Shown one piece after another: positions 22,949 to 34,578 of a stretch of DNA of 64,000 nt. Below the pieces are notes generated by a model, which was not told where the DNA came from, ran no database searches, and worked only from the letters and a program-made list of their open reading frames with translations. Each line of letters opens with the position of its first letter. Position 1 is the first letter of the stretch. The DNA is from Anthostomella pinea (lineage: Eukaryota; Ascomycota; Sordariomycetes; Xylariales; Xylariaceae), in the NCBI GenBank assembly GCA_963556695.1, contig CAUWAG010000003.1:8556001-8620000 (forward strand), in the 5' to 3' direction. The position numbers and the translations under genes are program-made.

Positions 22949-24535
22949 TCACTTGTTGTCGGCTGGCTTCCATATTACAGTCCAAACGTACAGCCGCGGT
23001 CCGTATCCGTTTGCAACGAGCCTACCCCTCTCCACACAGGCGGCGCAAGGGGTAGTTGGATTAATTTCCCAGTGTCCAGGCGCCTCGCAAAATGGACGCC
23101 AGTGGTGCAGCGTGCCGCGCCAGCTCATCTTCATAACCTCTTCCGTGGCGAGATGCCGACCCCCCGAAAGCGGAAATCGCCAATTGGCAGCCCAGTCGAC
23201 GATGGTCTCCAATTCCGATTTCTTGAATTCCGACGTCTCAAAGTCAATTGTCAGAGTCCGCAGCTGGGGCATGTTGGCGAACGCCTGTCCCCACACATCA
23301 TCAGCGAACGCTGGGTTGCTGCCTTCGACCACCATATCTTCGTACATATCATCAATCGCTTCGAGCGCGTGGCAATTGCCCCGGAAAGGGTTGATCCTGA
23401 GAGTTTCACCGGCTTGCCAGTGCCACCAATCGCCGCGACGGAGCGTGATGCGGAGATGGTGAACACTGTTGAACCAGTTTGGTGCCTGGGTGAGCCCCAA
23501 AAACGTATTCTCCAGCCAAGACTGCTGTGTGAACAGTCGAATGGAGCGCACAAGGTCTTTCTGGAGGAGACCGGGTACACTTGTAGGCTTGTTCAGTTGA
23601 TGGAAGAAAGCCTCGATGCTATTACTGCTTGGATGTTGTAGTCCAAGATGGTCTGGGCCGTGAGCACAGTAGAACACGTGCTCTTTCTGCTGAAGGGGCA
23701 GTGAATGGGTCTCAAGATATACCCGACGGCATGTGAGCAGTAAGGCAGTGGCCACTCGCATACGGTCAGTGTTGTCAGGTCGAAGCCAGTCAAACCCATT
23801 TTCTGCTCGTCGTGAAAAGCGTTCGGCTGCAGTATTGAATCAGCACTGTATTCGTAATTGTTCTACGGGATAAGGAGGTGGCGGTTATCGTGGATGGATA
23901 CTTGCTACACTCAGCCCTCACAAGTCTCCGTACGCGCCACGTTGGAAGAATTCCAGATCACATGTGGAGTTTTGGGAATACTGGAATAAGCAGCCAGGAA
24001 TAAGCAGCCAGGAATAAGCAGCCAGGAATAAGAAGCTCATGGCAATAAAGTTATCTTCGATGCTTATTCCAGGGTCCTTATTCCATTTCTCATAGATGCA
24101 CCTTTCGCTTGGTAATGGGGGGCGTACGAAGACTTACGAAGGTTCAGTGTATCCATACAGAGAAAAAGACGACCGGATCATATGAAGAAGCTTACGGCGG
24201 CTGCGACGGTAACGATAATCGAGCGGCCCAGATAGGCGTAAGGTCTGTTGCCGCCTTGTGGTTTTCGAATCCGATGGAGGATCGACCGGAAGTTGCGGGG
24301 TTGGTGCCGGGTCGTGATCGAATCGGACACCACCAGGCTCTATCTTGAACCTTCGGGCCTTGGGATCGGGCGACCCAGTCAAGGCAAATTCGAATATGAA
24401 ATTGCGAATCTCAGCAGGTGCGTGACCGTTGAAGAATGGGGATGAGGCTTGCGGGTTGATATCCTGTGACTGGAGATGATGACAGAGATTGAACCATTCA
24501 GGTTCGGCTCCATCTACGTGTAGGATCGGCGCCAT
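22949..24535 (-). CDS. 2EXR domain-containing protein, probably two exons
   Basis: ATG 24535 opens an exon with SSPFFNGHAPAEIRNFIFEFALT, the first block of the 2EXR domain. After a gap the second block appears as RMRVATALLLTCRRVYLETHSLP, continuing to the stop at 22949. The exon 2 acceptor (CTGCAG) appears to be at 23827-23829, and a GTAAGT donor lies near 24135, but this pair leaves the frames one base apart. Either another donor is used or the gene is damaged. The gap holds a 14-bp tandem repeat and a 12-bp inverted repeat (23981-24072), so an insertion into the intron or exon is possible. Function of the family is unknown. The leader carries a polypurine minisatellite. Confidence 0.55.
23981..24072. 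repeat. 14-bp tandem repeat within a 12-bp inverted repeat
   Basis: GGAATAAGCAGCCA occurs three times in tandem from 23983 to 24024, with a partial fourth. CTGGAATAAGCA at 23981-23992 is the exact reverse complement of TGCTTATTCCAG at 24061-24072. The structure lies inside the gap between the two halves of the 2EXR gene. Confidence 0.7.
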
Positions 24536-24659
24536 TGTTTTCACCTGATGATCCGTGTTGATGTTGGCAATGGCATAGGTTTGAGAGATGAGAGATGAGT
24601 GATGTTTTGTCGAAAGATAAAAGGCTGTCTGACGAAACTTGGGACCATCTTCAAGAGGG

Positions 24660-24942
24660 GGAAAAGGAAAAAGGAAGAAGGAAAAAGGAAGAAGAAAAAA
24701 GGAAGAAGAAAAAAGGAAGAAGAAAAAAGGAAGAAGAAAAAAGGAAGAAGAAAAAAGGAAGAAGAAAAAAGGAAGAAGAAAAAAGGAAGAAGAAAAAAGG
24801 AAGAAGGAAAAAGGAAGAAGGAAAAAGGAAGAAGGAAAAAGGAAGAAGGAAAAAGGAAGAAGGAAAAAGGAAGAAGGAAAAAGGAAGAAGGAAAAAGGAA
24901 GAAGGAAAAAGGAAGAAGGAAAAAGGAAAAAGGAAAAAGAAA
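24660..24942. repeat. Polypurine minisatellite, 14-bp period
   Basis: About 280 bp of uninterrupted purines on the + strand, built from GGAAGAAGAAAAAA units in the left part and GGAAGAAGGAAAAA units in the right part. It lies about 125-410 bp upstream of the 2EXR ATG. Open frames in all registers here are low-complexity Lys/Glu/Arg or Phe/Leu/Ser runs and are not genes. Confidence 0.9.
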
Positions 24943-24945
24943 CTT

Positions 24946-25657
24946 GGAGCACATGCATTGCATCGGACTTCATCATACAAAAGCGCAACATCTTCTTGTT
25001 TGGATTCAGCCACGAGCAGAACCTAGGAAGCCCTAAATGCAACATCGACAAAAGCATTACCACCTTGTAGTTGCGTCATCTTTGGCGTTGGCAGCTGTGC
25101 CATCTCTACTGAGAAAGTCGCTGTCCTTGAAGGTGACCAATGCCGCAACCGGAGGGAGATAGGAAAAGGAGAGGTCATATTGACATCCTGGAGGGGGATA
25201 AGCCTCGCATCTGGAGGGGGTCGTTGTTTTGACTTGAGCCCACAGCAAGACAATTCGGTATAGCAAGACTCCTGCTTTAATATGCCAGGCGAGGGCCATG
25301 TGATAGACGGCGATGAAGATTGCCCGTGACTGCACGTTGACGGCAGGTTGGTGATACATGTTTGGCAGGCAAACGCAGGCTTGGTACTGGTGGGGCAACC
25401 TGAGGCTTGGCGGGCTATTCAGTATTTACCCAAGGTTTTGCCGCTTAGTCACAATACCCCCCAAGTGGGTCCTTCAATTGAGGCCTGCAAGCTTGCAAGC
25501 CTGGCGCGCGACAAGCTACTCCAATATGTCTACGATTTCTTCCACGATCAGTCAGCATTGGTAGAACCATCACAGATCCCGACGACACAAACTTGCCATT
25601 CCTCACGTCCCTCTCCTCCAATATCGGCAATCACACGGCCACGTGATATTCGCCACG
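24946..25657. other. Divergent intergenic stretch
   Basis: This lies between the minisatellite and cdc5. No gene is supported; it probably holds promoters for both directions. Confidence 0.5.
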
Positions 25658-28061
25658 ATGCCCGTCGTCAAAGGAGGAGTGTGGACCAACATCGAGGATG
25701 AGATCCTCAAGGCTTCCGTCTCCAAGTACGGTCTAAATCAATGGGCACGCGTCTCGTCTCTGCTGCCGCGGAAAACCCCCAAACAGTGCAAGGCAAGATG
25801 GAACGAGTGGCTGGACCCAAGCATCAAGAAGATCGAATGGAGCAAGGAAGAGGACGAGAAGCTGCTTCACCTGGCCAAGTTGATGCCAACACAATGGCGA
25901 ACCATAGCCCCCATCGTCGGCCGAACTGCGAACCAATGCCTCGAGCGCTACCAGAAACTCCTCGACGAAGCCGAGCAGCGCGAGTCCACCGGCCTTGGCC
26001 TGACTGGTCCCGAAGGAGGCGAGACGCAAGCACCCACTGCCGACGACGTGCGGAGGTTGCGCCCGGGTGAAGTTGACCCAGATCCCGAGAGCAAACCTGC
26101 GAAGCCCGACACCATCGACCTCGATGAAGACGAGAAGGAGATGCTGAGCGAGGCGCGTGCCCGTTTGGCCAACACACAAGGAAAGAAGGCCAAACGGAAG
26201 GCTCGCGAGCGTCAACAGGAGGAGTCGCGCCGCCTCGCTGCGCTGCAGAAGAGGCGTGAACTCAAAACTGCCGGTATCAATATCAAGGTCATCACGCGCA
26301 AGCAGGGCCAGATGGACTACAATGCCGACATTCCTTTCGAAAAGGCGCCGGCCCCAGGGTTCTACGATACCGTCGACGAGCAAACCCTGAACGAACGACA
26401 GCGGGCCAACTTCAATCCCCAAAAACAACACCTTGCCAACAAGCGCAAGGGTGAGCATGAGGATGAAGCAGATAGGAAGAAGCGGAAGAACGACAAGGAT
26501 GCCCCCTCGGCTGCTACACAAGCCGCCTTGAAGGCTGGGCAGATGCAGAAGATTCGCGAAGCAGAGCAGAGCAGCAAGAGGCGTGCTCTTGTCCTGCCAT
26601 CACCACAGGTTAGCGACGGGGAGCTCGAGGATATTGTCAAAATGGGTATGGTCGGCGAACGCGCAAACCTGCTTGCCCAGGCCAGCGAGAACGACGCGAC
26701 CAGAGGACTAGTCAACACATACTCGACACTGAACTCGCAAACGCCCATCAGAACCCCAATGGCCCCAGCGCAAGAGGACCGAGTCGCCAATGAGATCAAG
26801 AACATCCGAGCTCTTACGGAGAACCAGTCAGCCTTGCTCGGTGGGGAGAATGCTGACCTCGAACAAGGCTCTGGTTCCACGGGCTTTGAAGGTGCCACGC
26901 CGCGTCAGCAGGTGATGGCAACGCCTAACCCCTTGGCCACGCCCCTGCGGGATGCCTCGAGCGGTGTTGGTGCTACGCCTAGGAGAGGAGTCGGCCAGAC
27001 ACCCCTGAGAACACCTCGAGATAGCTTCGCGCTGAATGCGGGTGATAACGAGATGGCTCTTGTCGGTGGTGCTACGAACGACATGCGTCTTCGGGAGCTA
27101 TCAATAAAGCACCAACTCAAGCAGAGTCTAGCATCCCTCCCCAAACCGAAAGAAACCGAGTGGGAACTCGAGATTCCCGAAGACCAGCAAGAAGTTATCG
27201 CCACTCAAGACCTAGAAGAAGATGCGGAAGTACGAGATCAACGAGCACGAGCTATTCGAGAAGCTCAGGAGCAGATAGAACGAAAGCGACGGACCCAGGT
27301 TATGCAAAGAGACTTGCCACGGCCGGACACTGTCGACATCGAGACTTTAGTTCAGCAGGCGTCTGCGGTGTCTGACCCAATAGAAGCTATGGTCGCCAAA
27401 GAAGCTGCTCTTCTTATCGCCAACGACTCGGTACAATATCCCTTGTCTGGTTCTAAGACGAAGGGCAATCCGGTGCAATTGCAGCAGATAGACGATGCTT
27501 CCCTGGCTGAAGCCCGACTGAAGATCCTCATGGAAGTCAAGGGCAAGCCCAAATCAGAGGAAGTCCAGGCTGCTTGGGATCGGGAGAACAGCAATGCACT
27601 GCTGTTGGGACTGGGCTGCTACGAAGAGGACGAGGAAGAAGAGCAGATGGCTGCTATGAAATCTGCCTTCGACGTGAGTTCCCACCGGATGTTTGACTCA
27701 CTGAGGATCATTTTTGCTAACTACCATGCAGTCAGCTCAAGAATCGACCATTGCAACAGCAGACCAGTGCCAGAAGTTGGCGAAGAAGCTGGGTCTGCAC
27801 TTGGGTGGATATCAACAGCGCGCAAAGACGCTTCGTTCGAAAATGGGGGAGGCCTCCGAAGCTTTGGAGAAAGCCAACTTCGCGCTTGGTGCGTTCAGGA
27901 CGTTGGCCATCTCAGAAGAAATCGCTATCGTGAGTCGTTTGGAGGCCCTCAGAGAAGAAGTCGGCTATGTCAGCCGCAGAGAAAGAGAAGCGCAAGAGCT
28001 GTATCGGCAGACGAAGGAGGAGCTTGACGGGCTGGCCGATGGTGTTAATGGCTACCACTGA
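25658..28061 (+). CDS. cdc5: Pre-mRNA-splicing factor Cdc5/Cef1
   Basis: Exons 25658-27673 and 27732-28061 with a 58-bp intron (GTGAGT, branch GCTAACT, ATGCAG) give 781 aa. Two Myb repeats open the protein: [20 protein letters not shown]...[11 protein letters not shown] (about 6-56) and [17 protein letters not shown]...[11 protein letters not shown] (about 58-106). A highly charged region with [20 protein letters not shown] and [18 protein letters not shown] follows, typical of Cdc5. The C-terminus, largely in exon 2, is helical and coiled-coil-like ([16 protein letters not shown]). Cdc5 is a core NineTeen Complex component needed for spliceosome activation and acts in the nucleus. ATG 25658 fits the conserved N-terminus. 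Confidence 0.95.
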
Positions 28062-29229
28062 AACGCTTGGTGTAGGAAGAGATTGTATAACACTTGAGGA
28101 TGTCTTGATGGGGCAGACAAGACGATACTGATACCGAGACTTTGAACGATAACCCTACATCAGGTAGCCTGCCTGACCAAAGGAAGCGCCATACCAACCT
28201 TTCACAGCTGATGAATTCCAGATGGGGTAATCCTGATCGGTCCTCGCTCAAAGCGACCTTCCTCCTAGTCCCCATACGCAAGAATTACCCAGGTAAAGGG
28301 GCGCGACCTAGTAGTGTTTAACAATGACGAGTCAAAGATAACTGAATGTCTCCCCATCGCTGCGGCTTACCTAGTCCGTCACAGTCCAGTATGTTGACCT
28401 CACTCCTCCCGCCCTGGCAGCTTCGTAAAAGCCCACGTATAATCTCCGTGTCGCCCATCGGACACAAGCGCCAGCCATCCCTTTATGCCGTCAATCGGAT
28501 CTGTTGCAGTCAGTCAGTCTCATAAGCACACCGACGTTTTCTAGGATCTGAGTTCTGGTCTGCGTAGGTGAGGTGAGGGCAACCAACCGCTGAATCAGGT
28601 GAATAAACTGCCCAGTCCCACCCTCATGATATACGGCGCTGTTTGCGTAGAAGCTGCTTGCTGGGTTTCCACTCCTAGTTGGATAAGTAAGTCGTTAGGA
28701 GAGCGAGGCAATGGAGCGCGAGAAAAGTCTACAGTTATATATGTTATACTTCCTTGTCAGTCCTTGACCAGGTTAGTTGCTGGAGGAGGGACGACTTGTT
28801 GGGTTAGGATATCTTGCACGTATACCGTTTCCAAAAAGATATTTATGCGTGTGATCGCGCATCGTGTCACTTCTGTGGACTTGTTCATATGGTGCGATGA
28901 CTGAGAGCTTAAATTTGATACTTAGTCACCCTACCTACGTGATGTGCAAGTCTAAATGGCATGCCTGCACCCGTGCAGATAGTCTTAGTCCACGTAAACC
29001 TGTGCAATTGTAGGCAGATCTAGCGCTATATTATATGTAATGTCTCACTGCGGTGTGTCCCCTCGCCTGCAAGTCGCTTCGGGTCTACGCTTGCGAAAGC
29101 GATATGAGTAGCGGTAGCCGCCTGATGTGGTCCCTCTAGCTTGTCCCTCCCTGTAGTCGGCCAATGTAGATAGATACAGGTGTAGTTCGAGATGAGAGGG
29201 TATGCGAATATATGCTTGCGCAAGTAGGT
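28062..29229. other. Intergenic stretch
   Basis: Lies between the convergent cdc5 and hexokinase-family genes. No supported feature. Confidence 0.5.
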
Positions 29230-30938
29230 TCAGACATCTTTTGAGGCCGCCTGCGAGGCGCCACACAAGACGCCGGCGCCGGTGATTCCGCCGTCGTGAC
29301 AGGGACTTAGGAGGACCCTGATCGGAGCGGCGTTCCCGAATTCAGCCTCAATGATTCCATCGAGGAAGCTCTGGCAGTCTACCAGATAGTCCTGGAAGTG
29401 AACAATGCATCCGCCGGTATATCCCACGATAAGCTCTACCTTTGGAGCCCCTCCGTTTGTCGACCTCTTTCCGTTCGTCTTGTTGCCCAAGGGATCTCGG
29501 AGTGGGATGTCGCCGGCGCAGGCGAGCAGTCCGATTATGGCGGCTGCAACAATACCGGCAGCTCGTACTTCGATGGCCTTAGCTATGTGGTATAAGGTAG
29601 TGGCACTCTCTTCCGTCCATTTGAAGGTAGATTTCGCTGTTTGATTTGAGAATTCTTCCTCCAGCTTCCGTAACAGTGTCTTTGGATGCAGAGGTCGAAA
29701 GTGGCTAAGGAAGGTCGTTGTCAGACCAAATCGGGTTTGTAACCTGGAGGGCAACATATCCTCTGAGAAGCCCAGACGGGTCTTGAGATAGTCGAGTAGC
29801 ATGAGTCGCCCCAGTTCGCCTAAATATCTTCCTGCTGTCATGTATTCGAGCGGTTGAAACCCAGGTATTTCACCTTCAAAGTCAAGACGCGTGTCCCACT
29901 TGCTGACCAGGCCAAATTTATGCAATGCTGGTGCTGAGCCGTTGATAGACCATTCCGTGTTGACGGCGATTTTTATGTCGTCAGTAGGGTCCCCCGCTAG
30001 AACTTTGACCTTCCCAGGAAGCTTGTCCTTATGCAGTGTGCTTCTTCTGAGTGGTATCGTCGCGTTGCTGCCCGTGCCACATATCAAACCCATTGACGCT
30101 TTGCGGGTAGCATCTTCCTTCGATTGGTAGATGAAGGAAACCAATGTGGCAACAGCATCGTTCAGGATTGCTGCGATCCTGATACGTGGGAGGTCGGGGC
30201 CCCTCGCAGTTTCATAGCCGCTGACCAACTGCGCTCCTAGGTCCAGTTTCGACGAGATAGCGAAGCCCTTTCCCATGGCCATAATGGTCGCATCTGATAA
30301 CGTGTTTTGAACGACGGGGAAACTAAAGGTGACTCCCATAGGTAGCTCGCCATTCCGAGGTAGATGGAAGTTCTCGCAGCCTTCCCTCACAACCTCGGCT
30401 ATACACTTTCCGATCCAGGCAAACAGCGAGTCGGCATTTTCATTTTTGAGGTGCTCGGCGATAGGCCATGATTTTCCAAGGACCCGACGAAGGTTGGATC
30501 CCTCCTGGGAGGAAGCGGTGTTTCCATTTGTTCCAAGCCCGTCACCAATGACCGTGCCATTCGCACTGCCCAATAGTTCGACGAACCCAGCTCTCAAGTT
30601 CGTGCCACCGCTACCACAAGTCAGTTTGGGATATATGAGCTGAGGCTGCGTGACACGATGCATACATGTCAATGGCAAGATGTCTACGGGCAGTCAGCTT
30701 TTCCGGTTTCAATGCGGGACACCTGAGGAAGACAAAGTCTTGAGTGATTGACTAACCGTCCTCTCTCGCGTCCAGCGGCAGGTCGTAGTATAGACTCAGA
30801 GATAGGGGTTGGTAAGAACTGCTCAAGTGAGCCGGCGGATAGTTGTTCAAAGGTCTGATGTAGCTCGTGTGACAAGGCATGAGCTTTGCCCACGTCAATC
30901 AAGAGGGGTTCGAGGAAGACCTCAATGTCCGACTTCAT
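29230..30938 (-). CDS. Hexokinase-family protein with an 18-bp microexon
   Basis: Exons 30938-30757, 30683-30666 (18 bp) and 30610-29230 give 526 aa; introns are 73 bp (GTTAGT..CCCGTAG) and 55 bp (GTATGC..GTGGTAG). This splicing restores the phosphate-1 loop as GRERGRHLAIDIGGTNLRAGF, whose centre is the microexon. Further hexokinase motifs are LPMGVTFSFPVVQ, KGFAI, LNDAVATLVSF (with the catalytic Asp) and LICGTGSNATIPL, ending with DGGITGAGVL. The C-terminal part diverges from classical hexokinases (GYTGGCIVHFQDY rather than DGSVYE), so it could be one of the atypical, possibly regulatory, hexokinases of filamentous fungi (HxkC/XprF type) rather than the main glycolytic enzyme. Substrate and activity are inference. 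Confidence 0.8.
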
Positions 30939-32237
30939 GATGGGCGCCGTTCAATGTTGGATCTCGACACAAGGCGCCTCAGTGCTGAGTCGTAGCCTCG
31001 GCTGATAAAGCGCATGTCAGCCCTATATATATCTGGCGCAAGGTGGTAGTGGGGCATACTCCTCATGCAGGCACTCCCGAGGTCGTGGACTCGGATAATT
31101 AGAGGCAGGCGTCTCGATGTGCGATGTCTGTACGCAAGCGGTGTCGACTCTCGACCACGGACAGGAGACAAGGGCAAGAAGGACTTGGAAGTTGGAGGCA
31201 GTGGACGGCGAACCAAGTCAATAAGAATCAGACTTTGAGTAACACGATGAACTGTTGTAGTGAAAGAGTCACATGTATGTAAATGTAAGGGGTAAGTCGC
31301 TCTGCCGAGTCACTTTTGGTTCCAGGTATGGTTCCAGGTATGGTTCCAGGAAACGTTGCAGTGGCAGGGAAGAGGGAAGGGTCCAGCTCGTGTTTTCAAC
31401 CAGAGCTACCTAAGGAGTAAGGCCAATGTGCCAGCCTGTAGGGCAGGAAGAACAGACAATCAGGTCGAGACACCAATTAATCAGGTATTAATTAATCACT
31501 GGACCTGTGAGTAGCACTGACTTGACTGGCGTGGTGGTTCAATGTTGCATATCGGCGTTGGAGAAGGGTTGGACCCGTGGACGGATGGCTGGATGATGGA
31601 CGGCGCCGCTGTGTTGGAACGGCGGGCAGCGGGCAGCGGGGTTCTGATACCTTACTCACTGTTTGCAAGTTGCAAGTTGCAGCAGTTTCACCAAGAGGAA
31701 AGAAAAGAGCTGAACACCTGCAGACTGGCAAGAACACCCGCGGTTTCACACAGCTGCGAATCATGTGAATCAGTAGGTACATGTACTCGAATTGAGTCAT
31801 CACACCGAAACTACCTTACCGGCGGTTCATTCAGCGGATGCGACTGCCAGACTGCCAGACTGGCAGGTCGATTCAATGTTCAATGCGGAAGGCAGAGTCA
31901 GCTGGAGCCACATTGAAACATGTCGATCCGGCCCGGGGGCGACATTGGGGTCATGCTCACTGGCTTTCGTCATCTGATTGGCTACATTGTTATCCCAGTC
32001 GGGTCTATCCGTTATCGCAGACCGTCAGCTGGCAGGCTGGGCACTGGCCGTCACAACCTTGGAAGGGAAGGAAGGAAGTCGCTGTCACCTGCCCTGTCAT
32101 CGTCAATAATTGCTTCGACATTGTTTCTGCTTCTTCATTGTTGCCCGAGCTCGTATCAGGGGACCTTGGCATTTTACACTTGGATTCGTAATTAGAGGCT
32201 TCATTAATCACTTCCCCGTTCGCCGACAGAACGAACC
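30939..32237. other. Divergent intergenic stretch
   Basis: No supported gene. A short repeat (GGTTCCAGGTAT, about three times, near 31318-31352) is present. Confidence 0.5.
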
Positions 32238-33107
32238 ATGGCAGCCAAGATCAGCCTCCCCGTCATGGAGGAGAAGCGCCCGCGCAGCCGTCCTCGCCGC
32301 CGGCACCGACCTCTCCTGATCCTAACCCTTGTCGCCATCGTTCTCTACGCACTATACAGCTTCCGACCTATATCGTCCTATGCAGGCCGACTCGTCACGC
32401 CCAAGCCCACGGCGGCCGCGTCGTCAGACGAACCCTCCCCGGGAGCCGAAGAATCCGCCACGACGGGGGCGACCAAGAATCTCGTCCCGCTGGAGGCACA
32501 CATCATGAGCAAGTGCCCCGATGCCAAAGACTGCCTCAAGGAGCTAGTTCTACCAGCCATGATGCGCGTATACGAGAAAGTCAACTTTACCCTATCCTAC
32601 ATCGGGACCCCGACCGAGAATGACGGCGTCGAGTGTATGCATGGGCCCAACGAGTGCATGGGAAACATCATCGAGCTGTGTGCGCACCAGCTGTACCCAG
32701 ACCCGAAGATATGGCTCGGCTTCACGATGTGCTTGACGAGAGACTACAAGCAGATTCCTCAAAGGGAGCTTGTCGAGGACTGCGCTCTGGAGCATGCGAT
32801 AGACTTCGACAAACTCAATGACTGCGCCGCCAAGGACGACGGGGCCTTTGGGATGGGTATGCTACGAAGCAGTGTGCAGCGATCCGCTAATGTACGTCGT
32901 GACAAAACTCCAGGACCTCATGCACTGCACCTACCCCTGGAACTCGGCTGACTTCCATCATAGCTTGGTGTCAATTTGAGCTGCACGGTCCGATTAAACG
33001 AGGAGATATACTGTATACGCGACGGTGGGCAATGGACAGACTGCCCCAGTGGCTCGGGGGTTAACGACCTTGTCATTGCGGTAGAGGAGCTCTACCGAGC
33101 TTCTTGA
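32238..33107 (+). CDS. GILT-like (gamma-interferon-inducible lysosomal thiol reductase family) membrane-anchored protein
   Basis: Exons 32238-32891 and 32964-33107 (72-bp intron, GTACGT..CATCATAG) give 265 aa. A basic cytosolic tail precedes one membrane helix (about 25-42, PLLILTLVAIVLYALYSF), suggesting a type II membrane or secreted-signal-anchor protein. The GILT domain follows, with HIMSKCPDAKDC (Cys 93 and 99) and the family signature CMHGPNECMGNIIELC (about 133-148). Exon 2 adds YCIRDGGQWTDCPSG. The usual CxxC thiol-reductase pair is replaced by Cys-x5-Cys, so redox activity is uncertain. The last 35 bases overlap the end of the dcpS coding sequence on the other strand. Confidence 0.8.
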
Positions 33108-34127
33108 GAGGCTCAAATATATCCGTCCACAAGTCTGATGCCTCGCCTACCGTATAGCTCAACGAAATGCTGTCCATGCCCGTCTCCTCGTCCCCTGCCA
33201 TTGCCTCCAGCTGCTCGATTATACTGTCCAACCCTACTGCCCTACCCATCGACTGGCTCGACGTCGCTTCCAGCATGACGTGGACGACATGAATATGGAA
33301 GTGGTAGTACGTTGGCTGATAGTGGCAGAAGAGCTTCAGCTGGTCCGTCTCGGTCTGCGGATACGTCTCGACCGTTGCATCGATCAACTTGGCCTTCATA
33401 TGTCTTAGCCAGGGGAGATGCTTTTTCTTCAGGTCACGCAGACTCCAGAGATCGCGCCGCTCTGTCACCCCCAGCAGATGTAAGGCTTCCAAAGTCTTCC
33501 GGTCCCAGTGAAGGTTTGGTAACAACAGGAATCCTTCATCGCCGTCCCTTCCCAATGGAGTCCTGTATATCACATCCTCGACCTCCTTTCTTCCCTCGAT
33601 GATGTTGTAGACCCAGTTCAGACGGCCGTCCTCCCGGTTCACCTGCATGTAAGGCCGCACTTTGTCGCGGTATGTCTCGGGCGTCTCGGTCACGAAACGA
33701 ACGCCCTGTCGACTGTGCTTCTTGATATGCTTCTCTGTGCAGGGACATATCAGGTCGATCTTGAAATCTGCATATTTGTCTTCTCCGTCACTCTCGAGTA
33801 TGGGACCGCCAGAGCCCAAGAACCACGAGTATATATCATTATTGCCGAGGTTCGTTATGCTGCGCAGGTTGGCGGGTAGGACGGACAGGTACTCGTGGGC
33901 ATCGGGAAAGGGTGCGCGGGCCAATATCAGCAGCGCGGGCTGCAAATCGACCTGGCCGTACAGCGTGATGCGTCTTCCTGCTTCGTCTATGCGGTCGTGT
34001 CAGCACCGCTCCGTCTCCGCCGTCAATGAAGCTCCTATTGCCGTCCTATACCTTGATTCAACACGCGCTCGAACTGGAATTTGGGGATCAGCGCCTCGGC
34101 GCGTCTCTTGCTTTCTTCCGTCGTCAT
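33073..34127 (-). CDS. dcpS: Scavenger mRNA-decapping enzyme DcpS
   Basis: Exon 1 (34127-34052) and exon 2 (33986-33073) with a 65-bp intron (GTATAG..GCATAG) give 329 aa. The N-terminal dimer domain includes FQFERVLNQDEAGRRITLYG. The C-terminal HIT domain contains the triad YYHFHIHVVHV (about 252-262), preceded by FLLLPNLHWDRKTLEALHLL. DcpS hydrolyses the m7GpppN cap left after 3'-to-5' mRNA decay. The protein is somewhat longer at its C-terminus than the HIT core requires (SLSYTVGEASDLWTDIFEPL), as usual in the family. It is tail to tail with, and overlaps, the GILT-like gene. Confidence 0.9.
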
Positions 34128-34578
34128 CGTGTCGGTAGTCCTTCTACCTCTTGTTTGTGTCAGGTACCTAGGTACAGGAGCACGATGCAATGCAGCAGCT
34201 GTACAAAGTTACCTCTCAGCCTGTGTGCAGTTGGATAAAAGTCCCAGATGTCTCTCGACTCGACCATGTGCCCCACCAACCCCGCGGCCCGCAAAAGTAA
34301 CGTTGAACTGGAGGGGGACGGAGCTACCCGGGAGGAATATTATTAGAGCACCCACTCATGCATCCCCCCATTCTCATTCAATGTCCACATCCTCACTGCG
34401 TCTACAGATGTGTGCTCACCTCACACAGGTCTCGAACACCGTATCACAACCTCACCTGAGCACCATCCCATTCCATGTCGTCTCAGCTCTCTCGTTCATC
34501 GCCCCGAATCACCGTTCGCAGCATTACTCAGGCAGGCGCTGCTCCGAGACTGGCCGCACTTCTCCATACGCGTTGCGC
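34128..34578. other. Short intergenic stretch
   Basis: This is the upstream region of dcpS and the downstream region of the cysteine-rich frame. No supported feature. Confidence 0.45.

Noticed and set aside
23172..23214. CRISPR-like or satellite arrays elsewhere
   Set aside because: No regularly spaced repeats with unique spacers were seen; the tandem repeats present are minisatellite-like.
24595..25036. 140-codon Lys/Glu/Arg-rich and Phe/Leu/Ser-rich open frames
   Set aside because: They are produced by the 14-bp polypurine repeat read in every register.
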